The translations under genes and the position numbers were made by a program. DNA of 59,086 nucleotides from Colwellia sp. C1TZA3 (GTDB lineage: Bacteria > Pseudomonadota > Gammaproteobacteria > Enterobacterales > Alteromonadaceae). Positions 38,672-47,515 of the stretch are shown one piece after another; within the stretch, counting starts at the first letter, position 1; every line of letters begins with the position of its first letter. The notes beneath the pieces are model-generated. The model made no database searches. It was given only the letters and a program-made list of their open reading frames with translations, and was not told where the DNA came from. The stretch spans positions 1 to 59,086 of the forward strand of contig NZ_VOLS01000025.1 of NCBI RefSeq assembly GCF_007954265.1, given 5' to 3'.

Positions 38672-39934
38672 TTAACGTAAATACCAAGCTGCAGGCTCTG
38701 CTGCACGTACTTGCTCAATTTTACCTTGCTGTAAAACATATTCAGCCGCAATTTGATGACAAAGAAAAAACGGCATACTTTCAGTAAAGCCATAAGCACC
38801 GGCTAAACCAAAAATTAATTGGTCACCCACATCAACATCATTAGCTATTGCCAAGGTACCCAATTTATCTAAACTGGTACAAAGCGGGCCATGCAGATCA
38901 AAATAACTAGGACTTGCTGCTGACTCTCTCAGCATGGCGACGGGAAAGGGCTGTTTAGTAATTGCCGGGCGTATTAAATGATTAATACCGCCTGCGAGCA
39001 CTAATTGTTGATGCTGAAAGTTTTGTTTTCGATCAACAACCGAAGTTACATAATAGCCCATTTCAGCAACCGCAAAACGACCTAGCTCTAGCCAAAGTTC
39101 GCTAACACCTGCCTGTGCTTTTATTTTGGCTAAGTCGGCAACAATTTGTTCCCAGCTTAGGCCTTGCCCTGTTTGCAGATAATCAACCCCTAAGCCGCCA
39201 CCTAAATCTAAGACCTCTAAGCTCATCTCTAATTGGTCTGCTAGCGCTAACAATGGCGCAACCATTTGCGACCAAAGCTCAAACATCCGCTTGTTACTGA
39301 GCATATTTCCCCATTGAAAAATATGCAAACCATTAATATTTAGCGCAGGAAAGTGGCTAACTTTTATCGTCTGCCACTCTTGGCAAGATAAGCCAAAAGG
39401 TGTTACTTCATTACCCCCTAATGGATTTTTCTCGCCTTCTTGCCACTGTAACTGCACTCTTAATAATACTTGCGGTTGGCAAACTAGTTCGGTTGCTGCT
39501 TCATTAAGCCATTGTAACTGGTTCAAACTCTCCACCACAAAAGTACACACCCCTTGGCTTAAAAAAGCACTCATTTGCCGCTTTGATTTGGCAGGACCAG
39601 TATTTAGAACGCGATCAGCTTGCACATTTTGTGCTAATACTTGCGTTAATTCGCCCTGACTCGCAACATCAAAATTAAAACCTTGTTGCGCCAACGTTGA
39701 TATCACCCGCGACAAGGGATTAGCCTTAACGGCAAACCAAAGTTTAATCACCTCTTGTTGCATCAACACTGACAAATGTTGCTCAAGGTAGTCTAAATCA
39801 TAGAGAAAAAAACCGTCTTGATCTTGCTCAGCTTCCGCACTTTTTTTCAGTGCTGCACTACGCTGTGCTAGTGGTGCAAGTACACCAGGCCTAAGCCAGT
39901 TTGGCTTAGCTATCGAATTTAACATAGCAGTCAT
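38672..39934 (-). CDS. PLP-dependent decarboxylase, LysA/ornithine-decarboxylase fold
   Basis: Fold type III decarboxylase of 420 residues. The PLP lysine is in FAVKANPLSRV, the glycine loop is LDLGGGLGVDY, and LELGRFAVAEMGYYV follows the family. The C-terminal catalytic motif reads GPLCTSLDKLG; meso-diaminopimelate decarboxylases usually have a CESGD motif here, so the substrate may differ. CT.LD motifs occur in decarboxylases of secondary pathways. AGGA lies about 8 bases before the ATG, and the gene follows dapD by 9 bases. Likely step: the terminal decarboxylation of the product made by the operon. Confidence 0.78.
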   Translation of the reverse strand: MTAMLNSIAKPNWLRPGVLAPLAQRSAALKKSAEAEQDQDGFFLYDLDYLEQHLSVLMQQEVIKLWFAVKANPLSRVISTLAQQGFNFDVASQGELTQVLAQNVQADRVLNTGPAKSKRQMSAFLSQGVCTFVVESLNQLQWLNEAATELVCQPQVLLRVQLQWQEGEKNPLGGNEVTPFGLSCQEWQTIKVSHFPALNINGLHIFQWGNMLSNKRMFELWSQMVAPLLALADQLEMSLEVLDLGGGLGVDYLQTGQGLSWEQIVADLAKIKAQAGVSELWLELGRFAVAEMGYYVTSVVDRKQNFQHQQLVLAGGINHLIRPAITKQPFPVAMLRESAASPSYFDLHGPLCTSLDKLGTLAIANDVDVGDQLIFGLAGAYGFTESMPFFLCHQIAAEYVLQQGKIEQVRAAEPAAWYLR

Positions 39935-39943
39935 TTTTTGATC

Positions 39944-40693
39944 CTAACGCAATACAGATTCAAGTTCTAAAGCGGCATTACTTTTTTCATCTCGGTATTT
40001 AACAATTAATGCACAAGCCATGTTAAGTCCTTGCTGCTGAGCCCAAGTACCGGCGACCGGTCGTGTACCTGGCACAACAACTGCATTTTCAGGAATGTCG
40101 GCACCCTTTTCCAGTATGACATTATTGACACAATCATAAACCGCTACCGAGGCCGACAATGAAACACCTGGGGCTAAAACCGCACCTTTTTTCACTACAA
40201 TGCCTTCGACAATAATTACGCCAGCACTTAAAAAAGCGTTGTCTTCAACAATTACTGGACTAGCGCCAATCGGCTCAAGCACACCACCAATTTGTACCGC
40301 GGCAGAAACGTGAACATTTTTGCCTATTTGTGCGCATGAACCGATCAAGGCATGGCTGTCAATCATGGTACCGCTATCAACAAAAGCGCCAACATTGATA
40401 TAGGCCGGTGGCATAATAATCACGCCTGGCGCAACATAAGCACCACAACGAACCGATGAGCCACCCGGCACCATTCTAACTTTATCGGCAACCGTGAACT
40501 CACGCGCAGGTAAATTATGCTTATCAACAAAGCCGCGATAAATACCAGCAAACTCAGTATTTTCTCCAGCTTTAAATGCCGCTAATATCGCTTGTTTTAC
40601 TGCGGTATTAACTTGCCAAGTACCATCACTATTTTGTGCTGCTGCCCGAACTTTACCGGTTTCTAAGTCTGTTAATGTTTGTTGCCAAGTCAT
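39944..40693 (-). CDS. DapD-like tetrahydrodipicolinate N-acyltransferase
   Basis: Hexapeptide-repeat (left-handed beta-helix) acyltransferase. The centre, GTMIDSHALIGSCAQIGKNV and GGVLEPIGASPVIVED, matches DapD, which succinylates tetrahydrodipicolinate in lysine synthesis. It is 249 residues compared with about 274 in E. coli DapD, with a shorter and divergent N-terminus, and ends GLNMACALIVKYR instead of the usual YSLYCAVIVK type. It overlaps dapA by ATGA. The acyl donor (succinyl- or acetyl-CoA) cannot be read from the sequence. Confidence 0.8.
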   Translation of the reverse strand: MTWQQTLTDLETGKVRAAAQNSDGTWQVNTAVKQAILAAFKAGENTEFAGIYRGFVDKHNLPAREFTVADKVRMVPGGSSVRCGAYVAPGVIIMPPAYINVGAFVDSGTMIDSHALIGSCAQIGKNVHVSAAVQIGGVLEPIGASPVIVEDNAFLSAGVIIVEGIVVKKGAVLAPGVSLSASVAVYDCVNNVILEKGADIPENAVVVPGTRPVAGTWAQQQGLNMACALIVKYRDEKSNAALELESVLR

Positions 40694-41700
40694 GAGTTTA
40701 CTTCTTGTAAGTTAGTTAAGTCTAAAGGATGAGGTGTTTGTGCACTTAAAGTGCTATCGGTGGTGTAATGCTGAGCTAGAGAGTTACTGCTGTTACTGCC
40801 TAACCATTGCTGAATTTGTTGATGGATGTTGAGTAAGCCGTGTTGCGCTGAAAGTTCTGCTTGGCATAAGGGTAGACGAAGTTTTGCTGAGCTAATGGTG
40901 TTCAGCTCAGCCATTAACACTTTTACCGGTATCGGACTAGACACTTGAAATAATGCTGATGTCGCTTTATGCCAGAGTGGAAAAAGTCCGTCATGTTGAT
41001 GAGCTAAAGTCATAGCGACATATTGCCGAGTGGCTTCTGGCCAGACATTAGCGCAAACCGACACCAAACCTTTAACATTGGCACTAGCAAGATATGGCAT
41101 CATGGCATCTTCACCACTATACAAGTCAAGGTTAGAACAATGCTCTCTATAGGCCAACAATTTGTTAAGATCGCCACTGGCTTCTTTCAGTGCCCAACAA
41201 TTTTTATGGTCTTGTAATTGCTGTAAAGCCGAGAAGGCAATTTCAACACTGCTGCGTGAAGGTACGTTATAAAGCATGCAAGGCAAGTTTGCCGCATCGA
41301 GCAGGCTTTTAAACCAAGCCGTTTGCCCTACGGGGCCCGGTTTGGCATAAATAGGGCTAGCGAGTAAATAAGCACTTATTGGCAATTCATTGCATTTTGC
41401 TATCCAGGCCAGTTGCTCGTTGAGATTATAGCCGCCAACAGCAACCATTATCGGCACTTGTAAAGTCATCGCACAGACGTATTGCACTATGCTTAAATGC
41501 TCTTGCGTAGTTAACGCTAAGCCTTCGCCCGTGCTACCCAGTAACAAAATGCCATTGTGGGCCGAATTTTGTTGTAACACTAGCTTACGTAAACTGACAT
41601 AGTCAATGCCGTCATCATCAAATAATGGCGTGATCAGTGCGGTCCAAACCAAAGGCCGGTCTGTTGTTAGGTGATTTTCTATCGACTTTTTTTGATTCAT
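40690..41700 (-). CDS. dapA: DapA-like 4-hydroxy-tetrahydrodipicolinate synthase
   Basis: Class I aldolase-fold enzyme that condenses pyruvate with aspartate semialdehyde. GSTGEG, the Tyr in LYNVPSRSS and the Schiff-base Lys in ALKEASGDL are all present. The ATG at 41700 (MNQKKSIENHL) is chosen; a TTG at 41751 is in frame but lies just after the riboswitch and lacks a ribosome-binding site. 336 residues, about 40 longer than E. coli DapA, mainly at both ends. First gene of the operon and directly under a lysine riboswitch, which supports a role in lysine or diaminopimelate synthesis. Confidence 0.85.
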   Translation of the reverse strand: MNQKKSIENHLTTDRPLVWTALITPLFDDDGIDYVSLRKLVLQQNSAHNGILLLGSTGEGLALTTQEHLSIVQYVCAMTLQVPIMVAVGGYNLNEQLAWIAKCNELPISAYLLASPIYAKPGPVGQTAWFKSLLDAANLPCMLYNVPSRSSVEIAFSALQQLQDHKNCWALKEASGDLNKLLAYREHCSNLDLYSGEDAMMPYLASANVKGLVSVCANVWPEATRQYVAMTLAHQHDGLFPLWHKATSALFQVSSPIPVKVLMAELNTISSAKLRLPLCQAELSAQHGLLNIHQQIQQWLGSNSSNSLAQHYTTDSTLSAQTPHPLDLTNLQEVNS

Positions 41701-41770
41701 TGCTCTCGAACTCTTGTCGTTCGGAGAACTTTTAGGCGCTTGTACAGACAAAATTTCTAGGATGAAATTT

Positions 41771-42018
41771 GGCCTTTACAAAGGCCAGAAGCTCTCCACC
41801 TAGTTAGGTGACAGTTGCAAGGATTCAACCTAGTAGCTATCGAACGTATCCGATGGCTATAAAACTTAATAGTTATTTATTAACAACTCAGTTTTAACAA
41901 CCGGCAATGGCCTTATCAACAAGGCAATTACCTCGGCGTTAAACCCCCTCATTATTGCTCACTAGAGTTTGATCTCTTCACAATAACTACCTGGTTAACG
42001 CTCCTCTTCTGGCCCTTT
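41771..42018 (-). promoter_or_regulatory. Lysine riboswitch (L-box) upstream of the dap-like operon
   Basis: Read on the minus strand, the consensus elements appear in order: P1 strand GGGCCAGAAGAGGAGCG, TTAACCAGGTAG, TGAGGGGGTTTAACGCCGAG with GTAATTGCC, then GCCGGTTG, CACCTAACTAGGTGGAGAGC and the closing strand CTTCTGGCC. These match the E. coli lysC leader segments. The closing P1 strand overlaps a second hairpin, GGCCTTT/AAAGGCC (41771-41786), so the two are mutually exclusive. No clear terminator T-run follows; the start-proximal sequence TCTCCGAAC..GTTCGAGAG could mask the ribosome-binding site instead. Confidence 0.92.
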
Positions 42019-42378
42019 ATTAGCGGTAATTAATTTTTTACAATTAATCTCACTGGAATAAGGGACAACAATATTAAAGCATTTAAATATAAGCACAGTC
42101 AATAGACGGCTAAACGCATACCACCATTTAAATCTAATCAATTGATTTTAATGTTTTTATTTCTTTTTCTAATAAGTGGATACGATCTTATCCCCAATAA
42201 CCAGATTCTTAATAACTAAAACAAGGTACGCCCCATAAATTGAGTTTGGTCAAAATAGCTTACTGCCTGTGGACTAAAGATGGCGAGATAATTAAATTCG
42301 CGTAGAATACCCAGCACTATGACATATGCACCACAGCGGTATTAATAAATACTCGCTAAGTTCACCCTGTCATTATTA
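42019..42378. other. Non-coding stretch between the riboswitch and the family II repeat
   Basis: About 360 bases, AT-rich, without ORF or structure I can name. The promoter for the riboswitch RNA (minus strand) should lie in its first 80 bases. Confidence 0.4.
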
Positions 42379-42582
42379 TACCAATTTCATTAATTAGCTG
42401 GTCTACTTTATAGGCAGGAAAAACGACCAAATATAAGGCATTTATTTTAATCACTCGTTGTTCAGGACAATAGGCGCCTGCATTGTCTAATAAACGGCAT
42501 CCATACCGCGATAATGAGTAAATAACGCCGTTGTGGCTTGTTTTAACCAGGTGAAATGATCAGATCATTAGTGAGATTGGTA
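42379..42582 (+). repeat. Family II MITE-like repeat, copy B
   Basis: 204-bp copy, TACCAATTTCATTAATTAGC to GTGAGATTGGTA, flanked by TTA on both sides (42376-42378 and 42583-42585). Same family as 18532-18738. Confidence 0.87.
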
Positions 42583-42691
42583 TTATAAGTTTTATTTAAA
42601 GTAACGCCGGTATTTCTACCTAACTCGACAAATAAATATCGCCAATAAAATAGCCCCATAAATAATAATTAGCTTAATCACAGGTATCTTC

Positions 42692-43741
42692 ATGGCAATA
42701 AGTAACATTAACCAATTATTAAACCGCAATATTGAAGCACTAGCCGCAACGAGACCTCTGTTAGTTAATATCGCAGACGACGGTTTTATTAGCCATTACT
42801 TAAGTCAGCATAACGCTGCTCATATTGATAGTTACCACACTAATTATGCTGAATATAAAACCTGTCAGCAATTGAAAAATAGCCGTGTACACGCACATTT
42901 TTGCGTCGAGTATTGCGCCAAAACTAAACATGATATGGCTATTATTCATTTTCCAAAAAGTAAGGCTGAATTTAGTTTTACCTTAGCCATGCTCGCTGAG
43001 TCGATGACAGAAGATGCGGCCATCGTCATTGTTGGAGAAAATAAAGCGGGTGTAAAGTCAGCCGAAAAACTTGGCATTGATTACCTAGAATATTGCCAAA
43101 ATGTTGACGCTGCGCGCCATTGCTTAATGTACATTGGTAAATTAAAACCCTCACTGCCTCGCTTTGATCTGCAAAAATTCTATAAATATTATCCAATACA
43201 GGTACAAGATAAAGTACTAAAAATTGCGGCTTTGCCAGGCGTGTTTAGCCAAAATTCGCTAGATACGGGTACCGAAGTTTTACTGGCGAACTTACCTGAT
43301 GTTATTGCAGGTAAAGTTTTAGATTTTGGTTGTGGTGCCGGAGGTATTGCCGCTTATATCGGCACAGTTCACCCAGAAACAACATTAACTTTGGTTGATG
43401 TTAGTGCTTTAGCATTGCACTCAGCGCAAACCACATTGTCTTTAAATCACTTAACCGGGCAATATATTGCCTCAGATGGCTTGTCTAATGTTCAAGAGCG
43501 CTATGATTTTGTTATTTCTAACCCGCCATTTCATCAAGGCGTAAAAACCCATTATGGGGCTACCGAGCAATTTTTAGCTGAAATAAAGCAAAATTTAACC
43601 AGTAAAGCTTGTCTTACCATTGTTGCCAATAGTTTTTTAAAATACTTACCCATCATGGAAAAAGCCATCGGCAAGACAAAGACTGTAGCGATTAAAAAAG
43701 GTTTTGCCGTTTATCAGTGTTATATTAATGGTAAGAAGTAA
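42692..43741 (+). CDS. rsmC: 16S rRNA m2G1207 methyltransferase RsmC
   Basis: SAM-dependent methyltransferase that modifies G1207 in helix 34 of 16S rRNA. The degenerate N-terminal half is followed by the active C-terminal domain with motif I VLDFGCGAGGIA and the catalytic SNPPFHQG, then HYGATEQF. 349 residues, matching family length. It stands alone between the riboswitch operon and a histidine kinase gene. Confidence 0.94.
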   Translation: MAISNINQLLNRNIEALAATRPLLVNIADDGFISHYLSQHNAAHIDSYHTNYAEYKTCQQLKNSRVHAHFCVEYCAKTKHDMAIIHFPKSKAEFSFTLAMLAESMTEDAAIVIVGENKAGVKSAEKLGIDYLEYCQNVDAARHCLMYIGKLKPSLPRFDLQKFYKYYPIQVQDKVLKIAALPGVFSQNSLDTGTEVLLANLPDVIAGKVLDFGCGAGGIAAYIGTVHPETTLTLVDVSALALHSAQTTLSLNHLTGQYIASDGLSNVQERYDFVISNPPFHQGVKTHYGATEQFLAEIKQNLTSKACLTIVANSFLKYLPIMEKAIGKTKTVAIKKGFAVYQCYINGKK

Positions 43742-43820
43742 CGAAGAAAGCGTTATTGTTCAAAGCCATAAGATTTTCTAAAAACGCTTTATCGTCATAA
43801 TTAATTGAGTTTAGTACTGT

Positions 43821-45437
43821 ATGTCAACAATCAAACCTATTTGGTCTCTTCGTCGTGTCTGCTTGATCTGTATCATCAGTGCTATCACGTTATTATCACT
43901 ACTAAGTCTCTCAGTAATCACCCAGCAATTTAACAGTAGTTATCAGACCAGCGCCACCAGTCAAATAAAGCACTGGGCCAATGTTTTGGCCAAGGAGAGT
44001 TCACCCTATTTAGTTAACTCACAACGACTAGCGCTAAAGGATAACTTTTCACTACCCAAGCACATTCCTAATTTAAATTATTTACACCTTTATAAACTCA
44101 ATAGTGATACTGAAAAACTGACCTTATTTTATAGTTACAAGCGCAATGAACAGCGCGCCAGCATTGCACAAAAATCGCATGAGATTAGCCACTTATTGAT
44201 CCCAAGGTTCCAAGAAAATCACCTTGAGTATATGCAGCCAATTAAAGTTAAAGAAAAAATTATAGCTTATATTTATCTGCAGAGCAGCAGTGAGTACATT
44301 ACACAAATGATGGATAAATTATTAATCATCAGCATAATAATTACTTTTATGGTATTTATTATTGCCATTTTTATCGCGCTCAAACTTGAACGCTATATCA
44401 GTGCACCATTCTCTGCTTTGATTAACACCGTACAAATTGCCGCTCAACAAAAAAACTTTCAGCAACAGTGCGAAACTATGCCATATCGTGAAGCGGATAT
44501 TTTAGCGCGTAATATTAATATCTTATTTACTCGTATAGATAAGCACATCAAACAGTTAGACGCTGCTGAGCAGCAAAATCTTGAGCACTCACAAGCATTA
44601 GAAAATAAAATTAATAAACGTACCGATGCCCTTAAAGAATCTAATCAAGAGTTACTCTCTACTTTAGAGAAACTCCATCAATTTCAAAGCCAATTGGTTG
44701 AAAGCGAAAAAATGGCCTCTCTAGGAGATATGGTTGCCGGTGTTGCACATGAAGTCAACACACCAATAGGCTTAGGAGTAACAGCCTCAACATTATTAGC
44801 CGATAGATTAGATGAAATTAAACATGCTTTTGATAATAAAACCCTAAAATCTAGCCAATTAAAAAAGTTTTTGTATGACAGTGTCGAAAATGTCGCCATT
44901 ATCTATCGTAATCTAAATCGTGCAGCTGGCCTGATATCCAGCTTTAAGAAAGTCGCCGTAGACCAATCAAGTGAAGACCTACGTATCTTCGATGTTAAGC
45001 AGCTTTTAAACGAAGTGTTACTCACCCTCAAACCGCAACTCAATGTTTTACCGTACGTTATTGATATTGATTGCCCTAATGAGTTAACCATTAACAGTAA
45101 ACCAGGGCCGATTAATCAAATTCTTATTAATTTAATTATGAACTCCATCATTCACGGTTTTGAAGGTAAAGATAAAGGCCACATTTCAATCAGCGTTATG
45201 TTGCTGAGCAATCAACTTAATATCCTCTATAAAGATGATGGTCTGGGGGTTGCTGAATCAATAAAGCATAAGGTCTTTGAACCGTTTACCACGACAAAAC
45301 GTGGTGAAGGAGGCAGCGGTTTAGGTTTACATTTAGTTTATAATTTAGTTACTCAAGCACTTGGTGGCTCGATAGTATTAAACAGTGAATTAGATCATGG
45401 TGTGAGCATTGAAATTAACTTCCCTATTAATAAATAG
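43821..45437 (+). CDS. Membrane sensor histidine kinase
   Basis: Two membrane helices (about 12-32 and 165-187) bracket a periplasmic sensor region of about 130 residues of no recognised family. A coiled-coil linker (about 235-295) leads to the phospho-acceptor H310 in GVAHEVNTPIG and an ATPase domain with N-box NLIMNSIIHGF, DDGLGV and GGSGLGLHLVYNL. No receiver domain is fused. No response regulator is co-transcribed directly; arcA lies 350 bases downstream behind a hairpin. Its partner is therefore unknown; it could feed ArcA, but this is only inference. Confidence 0.85.
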   Translation: MSTIKPIWSLRRVCLICIISAITLLSLLSLSVITQQFNSSYQTSATSQIKHWANVLAKESSPYLVNSQRLALKDNFSLPKHIPNLNYLHLYKLNSDTEKLTLFYSYKRNEQRASIAQKSHEISHLLIPRFQENHLEYMQPIKVKEKIIAYIYLQSSSEYITQMMDKLLIISIIITFMVFIIAIFIALKLERYISAPFSALINTVQIAAQQKNFQQQCETMPYREADILARNINILFTRIDKHIKQLDAAEQQNLEHSQALENKINKRTDALKESNQELLSTLEKLHQFQSQLVESEKMASLGDMVAGVAHEVNTPIGLGVTASTLLADRLDEIKHAFDNKTLKSSQLKKFLYDSVENVAIIYRNLNRAAGLISSFKKVAVDQSSEDLRIFDVKQLLNEVLLTLKPQLNVLPYVIDIDCPNELTINSKPGPINQILINLIMNSIIHGFEGKDKGHISISVMLLSNQLNILYKDDGLGVAESIKHKVFEPFTTTKRGEGGSGLGLHLVYNLVTQALGGSIVLNSELDHGVSIEINFPINK

Positions 45438-45784
45438 CCAATTAACTCGCTATTGGTTAAATTTCGATATAGTTTATAGGTAATAGTTTCAATATAGTTT
45501 AGAGCTAATAGATTAAATTGTTAACAACTTAAGGCTTCACGAGCCTTAAGTGCACAATTATCTACTAGTACTTAGCGTAATTTTGACTCGCCATTATTTA
45601 AATCGCGATAAAAAGCAGTAATTAGCGTGCTATTGATTGTTTTTTAACGGTAGCTTCTATACCATGTGCCGATTATTTATTAGCCATCAAATAGTCTATA
45701 ATTGCATCGTTACGAAAAATACTAATTGATGCCAATCAAATTAACAATTATAAAAATTAAACCTCACAGAACTGGATAATGCAC
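45438..45784. other. Region between the histidine kinase and arcA
   Basis: About 345 bases. A perfect 10-bp stem (ACTTAAGGCT, loop TCACG, AGCCTTAAGT, 45527-45551) is a possible terminator, though it is followed by no T-run. The remainder is AT-rich and should hold the arcA promoter; no clear one is seen. Confidence 0.5.
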
Positions 45785-46486
45785 ATGCAAAAACCTCATA
45801 TATTGATCGTAGAAGACGAAGACGTCACACGCTTTAATCTAAAAAATTTATTTGAAGCTGAAGGCTATCAGGTCTCCGAAGCAATAGATGGCGACAGCAT
45901 GGAACGCGCACTAACAGACAACGTAATAAATTTAATTATTATGGATATTAATTTACCAGGTAAAAATGGGCTCTTACTCGCACGAGAATTAACCCGCCAG
46001 AACGACTTAGGCTTAATTTTTCTGACCGGTCGCGACAGTGATATTGACAAAATTCTTGGGCTAGAAATTGGCGCTGATGATTATCTCACTAAACCGTTCA
46101 ATCCACGTGAACTTACTATTCGTGCTCGCAACATACTCAGTCGCATGTTACCTAGCCATGTAGAAAAAAACGATGCACTTATTAGCTTTAATCAGTGGTC
46201 TCTTGATGGTAACGCACGAAAAATGACCACGCCAGATAAGAGAGAAATATCAATTCCTCGTGGTGAATACCGCGCGCTACGCTTACTTATCACTAATGCC
46301 GGGCAAATTGTTACCCGTCAACAATTGATCAAAGAAATGACCGGGCGAGACTTACGCACCAATGACCGAACAGTTGATGTTACCATTCGTCGCTTACGTA
46401 AACATTTTGAATCAGTAGAAAGTTCGCCTGAGTTGATCAACACTATTCATGGTGAGGGTTACCGATTCATTGGCCAACTAGATTAA
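45785..46486 (+). CDS. arcA: Aerobic respiration response regulator ArcA
   Basis: OmpR-type regulator for redox control of respiratory and fermentative genes. The receiver domain (1-120) has the acidic pair ED in [14 protein letters not shown], phospho-acceptor D54 ([19 protein letters not shown]) and T in FLTGRD; the winged-helix domain includes [17 protein letters not shown]. It aligns closely with E. coli ArcA from MQKPHIL. The start at 45785 matches that N-terminus and has GGA 9 bases upstream; an ATG two codons earlier is in frame. Confidence 0.93.
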   Translation: MQKPHILIVEDEDVTRFNLKNLFEAEGYQVSEAIDGDSMERALTDNVINLIIMDINLPGKNGLLLARELTRQNDLGLIFLTGRDSDIDKILGLEIGADDYLTKPFNPRELTIRARNILSRMLPSHVEKNDALISFNQWSLDGNARKMTTPDKREISIPRGEYRALRLLITNAGQIVTRQQLIKEMTGRDLRTNDRTVDVTIRRLRKHFESVESSPELINTIHGEGYRFIGQLD

Positions 46487-46539
46487 CTGTGTCATTAGCA
46501 GGGTAAAATATTTAACCTGCTAATAAGTAACCTGTCAGG

Positions 46540-46887
46540 CTATTGTTCAGCAAACCACTGTTGAAAAGCAGCAATAGCTTGTTGGTTTAACAAGCTCAAT
46601 GCTTGCAAGTGCTGAGCTTTTGTTTCAGCATCTTCATGTGATTTCTCTATCAAGAGCAGCTTCTGGTGCACTTGGCTTAAACCGGTACTGGCTGCTGCCC
46701 CTTTCATTTTATGGCATTGCTCTTGCCAGGCTTTTTCATCCATATTAACAACAGCACGATTAATCGCCGTTAAATACAATGCAGACTGCTCAATATATAA
46801 ATCTAACATTTGTTCAATCACAGCTAGGTCTAATGCTTCTAAATAGCCATTAATCAAGATTAAATCTATGTGTTGGGTTGTTGCCAT
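46540..46887 (-). CDS. Stand-alone histidine phosphotransfer protein, HptA-like
   Basis: A 115-residue HPt domain with phospho-acceptor H59 in CHKMKGAAASTGL. It has no kinase or receiver part. It is convergent with arcA, only 53 bases apart. In Shewanella the Arc system uses a separate small HptA to pass phosphate to ArcA because no full-length ArcB is present. The same role is likely here and is supported by adjacency to arcA, but the cognate kinase is not identified. GGAG lies upstream of the ATG. Confidence 0.85.
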   Translation of the reverse strand: MATTQHIDLILINGYLEALDLAVIEQMLDLYIEQSALYLTAINRAVVNMDEKAWQEQCHKMKGAAASTGLSQVHQKLLLIEKSHEDAETKAQHLQALSLLNQQAIAAFQQWFAEQ

Positions 46888-47028
46888 GAAGTCTCCTTAG
46901 TGACGCCAGCTTGCACTACGTCGAATTAAAATTTTAATGTTATTTATATGATAGCTAACAATATTTCAGCCTGAAGTTACTGCTGATACCTACGCTGTTT
47001 ATAACAGATATTAAATACAACTACCATA
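46888..47028. other. Upstream region of the HPt gene
   Basis: About 140 bases before the family IV repeat. Should hold the promoter of the HPt gene; nothing definite seen. Confidence 0.35.
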
Positions 47029-47294
47029 TATACCCGCTCCACTTCAAGGTGCAGGTTTCAGCAAGTCGAGAAAGGGTTAGGTACCAGGCATGGATTGAAG
47101 AGAATAGTTGTTCTATTGTCGAAATCCATAACGCCGGAGATGACCCTTTATCGGCTTGCCCGTAGGGAGCTAAGCTAGAAAACCAGTCCAGCGTTGCACT
47201 ACTTGATAAGGGAATAACCATTATCTTCGTATCGCGCCTTGATCTGATTTCCTAGCTTAACTCTGAAACTGCATCTTGAAGTGGAACGGGTATA
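47029..47294 (+). repeat. Family IV fold-back repeat, short copy
   Basis: 266-bp element with imperfect terminal inverted repeats TATACCCGCTCCACTTCAAG and CTTGAAGTGGAACGGGTATA. A longer copy lies at 54494-54955. It lacks three hairpin modules found in the longer copy. No ORF of its own, though it keeps a spurious open frame. Confidence 0.88.
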
Positions 47295-47515
47295 CTAGAA
47301 CAATATCAACATCGCTATGACAAACATTGCTATTAGGGGGTATTTCGTTCAAAATAGTCGCCTTTTCCCGGACCAATGCATTATATGCCACTTTGTTAAC
47401 TACTGGTGGAGATTGTCGTTATTTTTACGACAGTAATGCTCATTATAATTTTACTAGCTACTGAAGTTACCATAGATAACCCTTTACCTAGTGCACAGCG
47501 AACAGCGGAGTCAAA
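47295..47515. promoter_or_regulatory. Upstream region of folE2
   Basis: Contains the perfect inverted repeat TGTCGT, 7-base AT loop, ACGACA at about 47414-47432, roughly 85 bases upstream of the start. FolE2 genes are often under zinc control by Zur, but no good Zur operator (palindromic TGTTATANTATAACA type) is recognised. Confidence 0.35.

Noticed and set aside
47021-47221. 60-70 codon ORFs inside the family IV repeats (also 54464-54882)
   Set aside because: They follow the repeat sequence on either strand, differ between copies and lack start signals; the repeat is the better explanation.
47400-47515. Possible Zur site before folE2
   Set aside because: Only a loose AT-rich match around ATGCTCATTATAATTTTAC; the symmetric core is missing.
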